This document shows positions 45,232 through 56,373 of a stretch of 64,000 nucleotides of DNA, one piece after another (within the stretch, counting starts at the first letter, position 1; each line of letters opens with the position of its first letter). Origin of the DNA: Neofusicoccum parvum (Eukaryota; Ascomycota; Dothideomycetes; Botryosphaeriales; Botryosphaeriaceae); assembly GCA_020912385.1 (NCBI GenBank), contig CP087211.1, forward strand, positions 1,612,001 to 1,676,000, written 5' to 3'. Made by a program: the position numbers and the translations under genes. The notes under the pieces are model-generated. The model ran no database searches. It had not been told where the DNA came from and worked only from the letters and a program-made list of their open reading frames with translations.

Positions 45232-48200
45232 ATGAGCCTCGTAGACGCCAGCCGACAAAAACGACGTTTCCAGTGTAGTCAAGATTTGCCTCGACCCGGC
45301 GTCTTGGGTCCATCCTGAGACAGGCAGATCCACGGAGCAGCAGGGCAGGAGACACAAACGGTGCAGCCAGACGTCATCCTGTTTGCTTGGCTGTTTGGGG
45401 TTGGCGCGGGGCATGCATCCGCAGACCGGGTTCACTGCGAGACCGTTCTGCAGGACCAGCCCTTGCCCCTCTTCCTATCCTACCTTCGCAAAACAGGCTC
45501 GGGTCGCACAGGAAAAGTCCACCCGCCCGCCGACCGGGCGGACGTGTGAAGCTGTTTTGAGAACAAACAGCAAGGAGACAGCAGCAGCAAGAGTGTTTCG
45601 CATTCTCGTATTTTGGGGCCGCGAAGCGATATATCCGGCCATCATTGGCGTTTTCCGGCTTCTCATTTTCGTCATTTGGTTGAAAGGGTCTTCGGCAGCT
45701 TGCATGTACGATTCCGCCGTGACATCTGTACATGCATACCTGCTGGGAACCACTTTCAAGCCAGTGGCGCGTTGCATCATCGGTAACGGCTTTCTCATCA
45801 CGCTCGCCTGGCTGGGGTTTCCCCTGGTCGCTCTAGTGTTGCGGAGCGAGCGAGCGGGTGGCGGCTGTCGGTAGAGGAGATCTTTGGTTTGAATGTTTCG
45901 TTTGGTCTCGTCTCCGACGAGGTTGCATTGCGTGGGTGCATCGGGCGCATATATTGGATTCCTTTCGCCATCTTAATCCTGGAAATGGCCACATTGGAAA
46001 ATATTTCTTCCATCTTGTTCCTGGTCCTCTCGGGCGGCTGAAACGGGGTGTTGGGTTTCTTTGTTTTTTCGGACAGTCTGTTCTGGTCACGCATCCCATA
46101 TTCCCTACTCTTTTGTTTCTGCTCCATACCCCATGGGAATGGGACTTCTTTTCGCTGTCATTGCATATTATCTACTGCATATAATGGTACAGAAATGAGG
46201 CAAGGACAAATCTAGCATATATACCCGAACTACTCCTCAATTTCCGAATCATCACGACGAGAAAACTACCTTAACGCATGCACGCATGAGTTGTCCTCTT
46301 CTCGCATGCTCACATGAAGCTTCACTGTGCTCATACAGCATGGCCTCCCTATCCTGCACATGGCACGGCATGCGCCTTCCGGCCAATTGTCCGGCGCCAG
46401 CTCCAAAAGCACAGGGCTTCGTTGCACGACATCCATCACACCACAGCCAACAGCCACAGCTCATACAGACGCACACGCCTCATTCATCCCCATCCCCGCC
46501 TCACCCCATCCTCACTCCCTATCCCCCGTTCCCCGAACAAACTCCCCGCCCGCACGCACCAGACCGGAGAGCGCAGCCGCCCCACCCGACGACGACAATC
46601 CCCGCCCCCCAATCACACCATTCGCCCCACACCAGGCAACTGCACCTCACGCTACCATCGCCCCACGGGGCCGGAACCGCCCATCTGATCAAGAACCCCC
46701 GGGACCATTCGGAGAAACCCAGCACAATCCACCAGTGGCGCTCACGGAACAGACAATGCACCCATCTACACAAAAAATCCCTATCCTCCCAGAAACCGAT
46801 TCCGCCTGCATAAAGTAGCCCGGCCTTCTGGGTCGATAGTAAGCAAGCATCGCACCGCAGCGGCTCGAGCACTGCTCTAGTCCCCAAGCGGGCTGCTCGT
46901 TCTCGCCTCGCGGTCGATTAATTCGTTGGCTGGTGGCGACGCAGTCCGATCTGCGATCTCCCTCCCCGTCCCCCGCGGCGGCAGATTTGCCATGCATGTG
47001 CGCATGAGCTGTCCAGCCGGGCTGGGCTCGACCAACAGGCCGTCGGCGCTGAAATACGGGGGCGGGCCGTGTAGACTTCCTCCTGGGGTGTCACATGCGC
47101 TGCGTTCTTTCGGAAGCCAAAGACAACCGGCAACGCTACGCCAGGCCCTCGACGCTCCACAAAGGTCTTTGGCGGCTGCAGTCGACACGATTTTGGTAGG
47201 CGACATCCCGGCCGGAGACCGGAGACGAGAGACCGTCTCCCCAATGTCTGAGCCCAGAGCCGCCGATCGGACAAGCAATGTCCATCAGACTACCTCTCTT
47301 CCCTTTCCAGGATCTCTCCCATCAACTGGCTCACGCGCCCGAAGCAGTGCGAAGTTCGAAGAGGGCATCAGTTTCATTCATTACTCTTTCCGGCAGACTC
47401 TCTTTTTCCGAGGTCTGGTACTTGGGGGGACCCCAGGAAGACCAAGAGCTCACTGGTTTGTTCCATGCATGTACAGCCCATGTGCCCACTCCCTCGCACA
47501 CAGTAGCACCCGTGATCCGAGCTTGGGACCAGCCCTTCCTCTGTTCCTCTCCCTATAGTTCGTAGGATGAATGAGGGCGCTTGGCAGATCTCTCATGCCT
47601 CTGCGGTGAAAGAGAAGACGGAAAGGAAAAGGATCGCGCAGATCACCACGGTCGTTTCTTCCGTTGTTACCATCTACCGACTAGGACCGCTGCGTCGATA
47701 GCTCGCACAAGATCTCATAAGAGAGGAGCACATACACACATTATTGAAAGAGAAAGCAAGAAAAAAAAATTGAATCCATGATAAAGTAGTGGCAGTGAGG
47801 ACCAGCCAACCATACATAACCACGCAAGAAGCGGACAAAAAGGTATCTTCAAGATGTCAAAAAACAAAGTTCCCTCCAGGAAGAAAAAGCGAGGGAGAAT
47901 TTGATAACGAAGGAAAAAAACAAACAAACAGAACAGCCAGCTTTCAGGCCCTGAACTGCCGTCGCTCCGATATGACGACGAGCTTTTCCCGTACCGTCTG
48001 TTTGTATCCCAAAAATGTTCCCAGTCTTTGATCGCTGAGCAAAATGATCATTCCATTTTCCTTCCAAGACACCTCCATGTTTCAAAAAGTGACCGTCCGG
48101 TATCGCGCCAAAATGTGGTGATGTGTGTTCCCACATCCAAAAGATTAACCCTCTGTAGCCAGTCTGGTCGTGGACAAGGTGTCCACCGCGAAGATCGGTT

Positions 48201-48577
48201 CATCTCTGTGCCCTTGCCAGATCTCGAACAGTGCAACCGTCTTCTCTCCTCCCGTGGCATCCCGTCCCCAGACCCGGCGATCCCCATCGTCCCGTTGCTC
48301 AATCGGGTATAAAATCGACCTGGAAGCCCCAATTCCGTGTACGTACTCGGCTTTCCGCGGTCTGAACTTAACTGGGTATCAGAAAAGAAACAAAATATAA
48401 ATGATGTGTTCATCATCGCTCCATCAGCGCGCAATGCGGTTGCGCTGTGTAGCCTTGCCGTCATCTTCCTATCGAGTCATGCCGTGAACAGCCAGCGGCC
48501 ATGACCCTCTCCTGCTTCTTCTTTTACTCCTCTTTCTTCTCAACCCTTGATCGTACACACATGGCACATCCCTCTCC
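45232..48577. other. Large intergenic region between convergent hxk3 and ron1 (3.3 kb)
   Basis: No gene is firmly supported. 46.29-46.82 kb is a strand-asymmetric C-rich tract with two overlapping plus-strand open frames (175 and 163 codons, Pro/His/Thr-rich). 46.9-47.6 kb has a 210-codon plus frame with no domain. 47.7-48.1 kb is A-rich. No RNA gene or repeat array is evident. Much of it may be 3' UTR and spacer, since both flanking genes end here. Confidence 0.4.
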
Positions 48578-50263
48578 TTACGGCGACGACTCAGAGAAGT
48601 ATCTTTTTGACCTGTTCCTCACAGCCATCGCCTTCGGATCCTGCGGCAGGTTCGTGTGGTGCACAACGTGTGGTCTGTACACGGCGTCGACAGGCGGCAT
48701 CCAGTCGTCCAGACCCAAGGGGAAGTACTCATACAACAGGTCGGCGCTTTCATCCGGGCTGCTGATCAGATTTATCGAGAACGATGGTGCACGGGCAGGA
48801 GGCTGTGTTAGCTTGGGCAACTTTTTGCTTGACTCAGATGGTGACTCAGGCTTCTTCGCTTCGTCCTCGGTCAGAGACAGACTGATGGGCTGTGATAATG
48901 CTGGCCGAGGTTGCGATGTGTGGCGTGCTAGATCTGGACTTGATTGGGCATAGGCTGGAGCCGGCGGCATGCTGTAGGAGGCTGGCGCAGGAGGGATGGC
49001 CGTCATAGCTCCGGTCTGGCTGGTGGGAATCTTCCATTCGAAAAAGTCGGGTGATACTAGCGTGTCGTTCGGATCGAACTGGAATGGCATTTGGGGTATT
49101 TCGACGGTTGTGGCTGTGGAATGCTCGCGCTTGTGGCTGTGATGATTCTGGCCTGACTCGGTTCCCGTCGATGTCCGGGTTGGCTGGGCAGGAGTGTGCG
49201 ACTTGCGAGCAGCAGTGCTGTTTCCAATCGGAAAGTCTTTCCGAGACTGGAAGTTCCTGGGACTCCTGCCACGGACAATGATGGCACCGGACTGCACTTC
49301 GCAGATTGAAACTCTCATGCCGTTGGAAAGGGTCGCCATGACCTTCAGCCTGACCACGAAGTGCTGCTGGAGCTCCTTCCGCCGCCCGTTGTTCGCCGTG
49401 GCAATCCTGAACTGTAACCGCTTCCAGGCAATCGGGAAGCTCACATACTCCGAGTCCAGCTCCTGGCCGTTGGACAGGTCGAGCGGGATCGAGGGGGGCT
49501 CCTTCTCCGTCTTGTCCTCGACAATCTGCGTGCTGCTTGCGGGGGTCTTCCACGGCACGGAAATGATCTTCACCGGGTTTCCCTCGACTGACTCGGTGGC
49601 GGATATGGTCAATTCCTGAGCTAGCACCGGAATCTGCTCGCCTTGCTCGGTCATGATGTATTGCAGGGTGCGCGGCAGGGTGATGGTGCCGGTGATTTGG
49701 AAGAGGTTCCGGCGGTAGCAGGTCAGCTCGGTGGGAGGCGCGGCGTTATCGCCTGCCGAGGCCCAGGGCGACTCGGCGAGAAAGAACATGCCGCGCAGCT
49801 GCGCCGACAGCGAGATGGACGTGCGGCGGTAGGCATAGTCGAGGATTGTGTAGGGGAAGCTGGGCGGCGAGAAGCTCAGCAGCTTGTTGTCGCGCTCGAC
49901 GGAATCGCCGTCGGGCAGGGCGGTGTCGGGCTGGGTCTGCTGGTCGTATGCGCTCAGGGCGTCGGAGAAGGGGTCCTCGTAGGCGGTCGAGTAGCGCTTG
50001 AGCGGCGGCTGCTGGCCCGGGTGCAGAGGGTGGTGCTGGTAGGTCGCATCTTCGCTCCTGCTTGCGATTAGCATCATGCTTCCCGCGGCGCTGCGGAGGG
50101 CGGGTGGGTCGCACCCAGCGAAGGTTTCCTGGTCGAAGTTGGAGTGGCCGTCGAGGTTATCCAGCGGCAGCAGCGGGCCCTGGAGCGCGTCGGGGGCGGT
50201 TACGCCCGACAGTTGCATCGACGGCGCCAAGTAATTCATGGTGATGGTGTCGAAGCCCTCCAT
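48578..50263 (-). CDS. ron1: Ndt80-like (p53-fold) transcription factor, GlcNAc regulator
   Basis: Zinc-free sequence-specific regulator of the Ndt80/PhoG family. In the related Trichoderma cluster the equivalent gene (RON1) activates GlcNAc catabolism. Single exon, 561 residues; Met-9 is an alternative start. The DNA-binding domain spans ~125-345. It opens LLSFSPPSFPYTILDYAYRR and continues SISLSAQLRGMFFLAE, CYRRNLFQITGTI, then FPIAWKRLQFRIATANNGRR, QQHFVVRLKVMATL, and ends with the conserved SGAIIVRGRSPRNFQSRKDF. The N-terminal 120 residues and the C-terminal 215 are disordered, Pro/Ser/His-rich and acidic, and may activate transcription. It lies inside the gene set it probably controls. 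The family is certain; the RON1 role is inferred from context. Confidence 0.88.
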   Translation of the reverse strand: MEGFDTITMNYLAPSMQLSGVTAPDALQGPLLPLDNLDGHSNFDQETFAGCDPPALRSAAGSMMLIASRSEDATYQHHPLHPGQQPPLKRYSTAYEDPFSDALSAYDQQTQPDTALPDGDSVERDNKLLSFSPPSFPYTILDYAYRRTSISLSAQLRGMFFLAESPWASAGDNAAPPTELTCYRRNLFQITGTITLPRTLQYIMTEQGEQIPVLAQELTISATESVEGNPVKIISVPWKTPASSTQIVEDKTEKEPPSIPLDLSNGQELDSEYVSFPIAWKRLQFRIATANNGRRKELQQHFVVRLKVMATLSNGMRVSICEVQSGAIIVRGRSPRNFQSRKDFPIGNSTAARKSHTPAQPTRTSTGTESGQNHHSHKREHSTATTVEIPQMPFQFDPNDTLVSPDFFEWKIPTSQTGAMTAIPPAPASYSMPPAPAYAQSSPDLARHTSQPRPALSQPISLSLTEDEAKKPESPSESSKKLPKLTQPPARAPSFSINLISSPDESADLLYEYFPLGLDDWMPPVDAVYRPHVVHHTNLPQDPKAMAVRNRSKRYFSESSP

Positions 50264-51163
50264 CGCTTCAGTCGGCCGGCGCCGGGCAGGGAGCTGTGCG
50301 GGTGGTAGTCGGCTGCATGCGCTCGCTGCTGGGCTCGGAGAGGTGCTGCGGGCGGGCGGGCCGTGGAGAGGGTATGGGCTCGTATGGGGCTGTGGGCGTC
50401 TGGATAGCAGCTGGGGTTGTCGAGGGCGTGCGCGCGGGCAGGTGTTGGCTGGGGCGCGCTGGATCGAATGCCGGGCGAGGCACTAGCCGTAGGTCGCCAG
50501 GCTGCCCACCCCGGCCCGCCGCTCTAGGGCGGGTGCGAGGCGCGCTGCTGCGAAGGTGCGCTGCTGAGCTAAGATTGGAAGCCTGCTTCGGCCAGCAAGA
50601 CGCCCGCCTGTGTTCTGTGCGACCGACCTGCCCCATCCGCTGCCTCTTGCAGCCTCCAGCCCGCCCGTCGAATCTGCGCCGGCGGCCCGGGTCCGAGGCC
50701 AAGGGCGTGCCAGATGCTCTCCGAGCCGCGCGCGCCGCCTGACAGGCCCCAGGCCCCGCGCGTTTCGGGAAGGCTTCGAGAACAGCCGTCGCCGTTGCTG
50801 AGGCGCGCGCGTCCGCCAGCAGGCTGCCGGCGGCCAGCGTGCGGCGTGCGTGTAGGGCTGGCAGCGGCGCCTCTGGATCGCCCTCCTCCCGCACGGCCTG
50901 CCCGAAACAGCGCACGGCAGGGCCGAGCTGCTGCACCCACCCCCACGCAGGTCCCCGCCGCCCCGGCTGGCCTGAACGTGCAGGCGCGTGCAATCACCGT
51001 CACCCACAACACATGCCGGACTTCTGTCCATCCAAGAGTAACGACTAGGCTGTACTGTCAATACACAAGCGACATGGTGGTCCGGGTATTCCAAAAACTC
51101 CAATTTGCCCGTCGCCCCAAGCCCCAAGCCCAGCTGACCCGGCCCACCCAGGACTAAACCGCC
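50264..51163. other. Intergenic, GC-rich, ron1 promoter
   Basis: Promoter of ron1 and 3' flank of nag3. 50.5-50.95 kb is a GC-rich island with long shadow frames on both strands. No TATA box or Ndt80-type core seen. Confidence 0.45.
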
Positions 51164-54100
51164 TTACGAAGGTGGCACCATGGTCCAGGTGGCCGCATCG
51201 CAGCTGACTTCCTCGAAATTATGCAACACGCTGAAGCCCATCGCCGATAGCCCGTCAAAGCTGCCGTCTCCGTCCATCTGCGTCGTGCGTTAGCGAGCCT
51301 GCATGAGTGGTCTGCCAGGGAGGAACACCTACGTAGTCCAAGATGCACGCATTGCACTGCTGCTGCTTGATCTGCCGCATCCCCAGCAGAATAAGCCCCT
51401 GCAGCAGCGTCGAGTACTCGCCCACCGCAGGGGATATGACCGGCGACGAGATGCCGCCTGTGAGTTCTCCGACGTCCTTCATCGCCGGCACGAAATCCGA
51501 CATGCGCGAGTGCATGTTGTAGAGCACCACCGTTCCCACCAGCGCGCCGTCCTCCGGCCGCTTGGCGCGAATAATTCCACATGCTGCCGGATCTGCGAGC
51601 GCGAGCTTGTACACCTCGGCCAAGCCTTGGCGATTACTTGTCTTGATATGATCCAGCACCGGTCCGGCATATTCCCAGCCGTACACCAGGTCGAACTCGG
51701 CCCCGGCGCTGGCGAGGCTTTTTGCCATCCCCTCTGGTGGTGACCACTCTGACAAATTGCGCGCAATCATGCTGCAAACCGGTCGCGAGAGCGCTGTGTT
51801 CCAGCCCATGTTGGCAAACCATGAGCGGAGTCTCTTGCGTTCTGCGCCGTGCCCTGTTGGAATTCCAAGGAAGAGGCTTGGTAGACGCGACCCAAGCTGG
51901 AAGCGCTTGATGCCTTCGCGTTGAAGTAGTGTGCGGATCGCACGGTTGTGCAGCGAGTGGCCGATCGAGAGCTTGCGACGCGACGGGTCCACGAAGAGTG
52001 CCCCTATCACTCCTGTGCCGGTGGTCTTGAAGAAATAGGTTGAGCAGAAGCCGTAGAGTGCGTGCGTGCTGCTGTTGCGCACAACGAAGTGAGACTCGAC
52101 AACTTCTGGGTGGTGCAGAAGGAACGAGTTCGATGTCGCGCTCGCCAATTCTGAGCGCTGACCTGGAGGCATTCCCTCATTTGCTGCCCTGATAAGGTTA
52201 TCAAGAGCATTTGCATCTCTTTCCTCGTTGAAGATCTCGACCAGCCAGTGTTGTTTGGATTGATGTAGTTTTTGACTGTGGCTGATAGTACCTGGCAGAG
52301 CGCCAGCCGGGTTGTGCTCGCCGTAGAGGACCTTGACCAGGGAGTTGAGGGCGGTCTCGGTAAAATCATATGTGCAGATGTAGGTGCTGATGGTCGAGTC
52401 CAAGGCGAAATCGTACGGCGAGCTCACAGCAACCACGATAAGCGGCTTCTCTCTCCTTTCTCCACCCGCTGTGTACTGCATGTTGCAGATCATGGAGACA
52501 TGCTTAGTGAAGCCGTGTTGGTACAGGTTCCGATTGGCATCTGCTGTAAGGATTATCACCGCGCTTGCTCGACTGATGAGATTCTCATGAACTGGCCGAA
52601 CACCGTTCGCAGTATAAGACGTGTGTAGGACACGTCCGTTCCGCTGGCGCGCAAGAGACCTTCCAAGTTCGCGAAAGACGCGCTCGCCACTCATCACAGA
52701 GGCACTGCGCTCCCATACTGCTGGTTCAGGTGAGCCGGCTGATACTGTTTCCGATAAGGCGACGGACGCTGCAGATGCTGGAAGAGGCTTGACGAGAGGC
52801 GTGAGAAGCAGGAGTTCCTCGTCCGGTTCGAGAATATTTGACAACGGCAGGAAGCGGTTCTTGTCTCTGACTACGGTGATGGAACAGTTGTAGGCTCTAG
52901 TAGAAAGAGCAGTATGCGATGGCTGGAGGGTTGATAGTAGCTTGACGCCTGGGGGATTCAATGCTTTGTCCCAGCTTGTGCACTTGGCCTTCATAGTCAA
53001 TACTCTGCGCAGAGATTCTTTTACTCTCTCCCTGGTGATCATCGAATTCTCGATGCCGAGCTTGAGGCCGCTAATGGCTTCCTGTTGCACAGAGAAGGAG
53101 CGGCAAAGAAGAACAATGTCGCAGCCTGCATTGACAGCCATGACGGTTCCACCGCCGACGCCGATGTTGTGGCTCAGCGCTTCCATCTCCAGACACTCTG
53201 AAACAACGACACCGTCAAAATGCAGGTCTGACCGTAGGAGTCCATCAACGACCTGGTCAGAAAGGCAGGCGTGCATGACATTGAGGCCAGCAGAGGACAT
53301 GGCGCAGCCTCCGACCATCATCGAATCGAGACCTTGGGCAATGGCATTTCGAAAGGGCACCAAGGCGCTCAGGCTCAGCTGCTCGAGGGACTCGGTGATG
53401 ATTGGAACATCGAGAGCTGAGCCAAGAAACTCCAGGTTGCCGTATGATGGAAAATGCTTTCCCATGGTAGCTACGCCGGCTTCTTTGTAGCCTCTTACGA
53501 AGGCCACACCGTAGGCAGACACCTCTTGTGGGTCGTCGCCAGTGGTTCTGACGCCCAGCGGCTGATTGCGGGCATTGGTGAGGACATCCAGGCAGGGTCC
53601 CATAATGAGATTGATGCCGCAGGCAGCAACCTCTTGGGCGGTTGCTTTTGCGACCTCAAAGGCAAGGTCAGTCGAGCCGGTGGCAGCGATGCCCATGGCG
53701 CTCGGATACTGGCGAATGTAGATTTCATCGAACAAGCTGTTGACGCCGCCATTTTCCTGATCGAGGCCGATGAGGAGCGGCACTGGATAGCCGGCGTCGT
53801 GAGCGCATTTTTGCAGTTCGTAGCACAACCTCGTGGTCTCCTCGGCAGCTGTTCGAGTTCAGCAGGCGCCCTGGACGTAAATCTTACTGTGCAGGCGAGG
53901 CTTACACTTCAGGTTCTTAGCCGTGAGCAAGATGGAGCCAATGTGGTGCTTTTCAATCAACTCGCGAATCTGCGGGGTCAGTGAGGTTCCATCGAACCCC
54001 ATCATAAACAACTGGCCCTGTCATCGTTCCGTCAGCACGCAGCAGCGGGCAGTGGAGCCTGCCTGGCCGAGGGCATACCAGGGTCCTGCGAGTCAACGTT

Positions 54101-54200
54101 AGCCAGGGTCACATGTTGTCGCGATGTCGCGATGCAGCGGAGGATGGTACCAATCGAGGTCGTCCCAAAAGGGATCGAGGTGGGATTGCTGGCCGACCAT
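51164..54200 (-). CDS. nag3: GH3 beta-N-acetylglucosaminidase fused to GNAT domain
   Basis: Predicted intracellular release of GlcNAc from short oligomers; no signal peptide is present. Exons (minus) 54200-54151, 54085-54079, 54017-53906, 53848-51333 and 51277-51164 give 932 residues. Exon 2 is 7 nt (G ACC CTG), yet both flanking introns have good branches (GGCTAAC, GTGCTGAC). Splicing yields FWDDLDW-TL-GQLFMMGFDG, the expected start of this family. GH3 core: LLIGLDQENGGVN, GKHFPSYGN (~186) and FDGVVVSECLEMEAL (~272). Bacterial NagZ has a D-S-H loop after KHFPGHG and SDD at the nucleophile; here the corresponding positions read G-S-A and SEC. Residues ~620-932 form a GNAT acetyltransferase-like domain with VDPSRRKLSIGHSLHNRAI. 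It is divergent from dac1. Confidence 0.88.
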
Positions 54201-55017
54201 GATGCTCTGTCGGGCGGGCAGGGAGCTGGGCCGGCGAATGGCACACTGGGGCTCGCTCAGACGCGGATCTTGCTGTGACGTGAAGTGGTATTGAGCATGT
54301 CTGCAACGTCCGGAGCGGCGCGGTCGGATTAGGGCGTAGCGCCCTTGGCAGGCTGGCTTGAACGGCTATGTTACACCTGCGCGGGAGCTGCAAGTCATCC
54401 CTTGCGCTGCGATTACTCGGGGGCAGATGAAACTGACGCGCCAGGTGACGGCGGGTTGGGTTGACGGACGATGGGGTTGAGGTTACATCCAGCGACGGGA
54501 GGGCCCAGCGATCTCCAGCTCTGGCGCCAACGCCCCTCGGCTGCTCGCTTGGGCCAGCCCTGAGTCGCCGCCGCCGACAGCCCGCTGCCCGCTGCCCGCC
54601 AGCCACTGCCCGTGCAGGCTGCCCGTCGCCGCGCCGTTGCGACTCCCCACCGACTGCTTCCGCTGCCCGCGCTCGCCCGCCACAACGGCGACCTCGCCGC
54701 CGGCCTGGCCAGAGGCTGCTGTCCACACGCCTGTCCACGTTACTTCCCGGCGCCGGCCTCGCCCTATCACGATAGGCCTGCAGGGCTGCGGCTGCTACAA
54801 TGACGTCCCACTGGCGAGTTTCGCCCGCCGCTGCGACGCTGCCGGCAGCTGCCCACGCATAACATGCAAATGTTTTCCTTGCCACGCTCCTTCATTTTTT
54901 TCGTGTTTTCTTCAGACACTCCCTCGCATCGCCCGCCTTGCCTGGCGTGTTCCCGTACTGCGCTGCATTCTCTAGCGAGTCCGCTATCAATATATTGCTC
55001 CCGCCACCCCTGCCGCC
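54201..55017. promoter_or_regulatory. Divergent promoter nag3/dac1
   Basis: 817 bp between outward-facing ATGs. The middle (54.5-54.8 kb) is GC-rich. A TATA-like CAATATATTG, itself nearly palindromic, lies at ~54988-54997, 21 nt before the dac1 ATG. That is too close for an ordinary TATA-driven start, so its role is unclear. No CRCAAAW core found. Confidence 0.5.
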
Positions 55018-56373
55018 ATGCCGATAGCAACCTCGCCCGTCCGTCAGCGCAGCGGTATCACAAAGCTTACCAATTGCCGTATCGTCAAGGGCGACCGGCT
55101 CGTCGACGAGGACCTGTGGTTCAGCTCCGTGACAGGCAAGGTCCTGCACAGCCAAGAAATCTTCTACGAGCACCAGCTCGTCCCCGACCACATCATCGAC
55201 CTGGGAGGCCGCATCGTGTCGCCTGGCTTCCTCGACGTTCAGCTCAACGGCGGCTTCGGCTTCGACTTCTCCGTCGTGCCTGACGACGTCTCGCTCTATG
55301 CCAAGGGCGTGCTGCGCGTCAACAAGAGCCTCATCACCACCGGCGTGACCTCATACCTGCCGACTCTGACCAGCCAGAAGAGCGACGTCTATCACAAGGT
55401 CAGCAATCATGCATGGCACGTCCAGTAAGCATAAGCGCTGACATTAGGCCACCAGGCACTGCCATACCTGGGCCCCTCCGGCTTCCGTAGAAATGCAAGA
55501 GATGGCTCAGAGTCCCTTGGCGCCCATTGCGAGGGCCCCTTCATGAACCCGACCAAGAACGGCATCCACAACCTCGCGGTTCTCCGCACGGCTCCCAATG
55601 GCATCGCCGACCTGGAGGATTGCTATGGAGCCGAAAACATGCAGCCGGAGTACAGTCCCATCAGGCTGATCACCCTCGCCCCCGAGCTGCCTGGCACGCT
55701 GTCCTGCATCCCCGAGCTGAAGGCCCGCGGCATCGACGTCTCCATCGGCCACTCGGAGGCAACTTTCGAGGAAGCCAGCGTGGCCATGGATGCCGGCGCG
55801 AAGATGATCACGCACCTGTTCAACGCGATGCGCCCGCTGCACCACCGCAACCCGGGCGTCTTCGGTCTGCTAGGCACCGCGGCGTCGTCTTCGCAGAAGC
55901 CCTTCTTCGGCCTCATCGCCGACGGCATCCACCTGCACTCGACGACGGTCAAGATCGCGTGGCACGCCCACCCGGAGGGCATGGTCCTCGTCACCGACGC
56001 CATGGCGCTCGCCGGCCTCGCCGATGGCACCTACGAGTGGACCAACGGCTCGCGCATCGTCAAGCGCGGCCCTGTCCTCACGCAGGAGGAGACGGGCAGG
56101 ATTGCCGGCAGTGCTGTGTCCCTGATTGAATGCGTCAACAACTTCCTCAGCTGGACCGGCGCCACCGTCCCGCAGGCCGTCAAGGCAGTCACCGAGACTC
56201 CCGCGCGCATGCTAGGCCTCCAGGGCGTGAAGGGCTCACTTGAGCCGGGTGCTGACGCTGACATCGTCATCCTCGACGAGGAGGTTGACGCTAATGGTGG
56301 ACGTAAGCTTCGTGTTGATCAGGTGTGGAAGTTTGGTGAGCCGGTCTTCGACGCCGCTGTGAAGACTGCGTAA
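55018..56373 (+). CDS. dac1: N-acetylglucosamine-6-phosphate deacetylase
   Basis: Hydrolyses GlcNAc-6-P to GlcN-6-P and acetate, feeding dam1. Exons 55018-55398 and 55456-56373 give 432 residues; the join is phase 0 (SDVYHK-ALPYLGPSG) with a GCTGAC branch. Amidohydrolase (CE9) motifs are in order. GFLDVQLNGG (~70) replaces the usual HxH with QxN, as in NagA-type enzymes. GAHCEGPF (~152) holds the metal Glu. VSIGHSEAT (~222) and THLFNAM (~246) hold the metal histidines. IADGIHL (~281) follows, and LVTDAMALAG (~306) has the catalytic Asp. The C-terminal strand region ends GADADIVILDE. All catalytic residues are intact and the length is typical. Confidence 0.95.

Noticed and set aside
55399..55428. 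dac1 ending at the TAA after HAWHVQ
   Set aside because: These ten codons are the start of an intron; splicing 55399-55455 restores the full CE9 domain.
34757..56373. Secondary-metabolite gene cluster
   Set aside because: No polyketide synthase, peptide synthetase or terpene cyclase; every gene fits GlcNAc catabolism.
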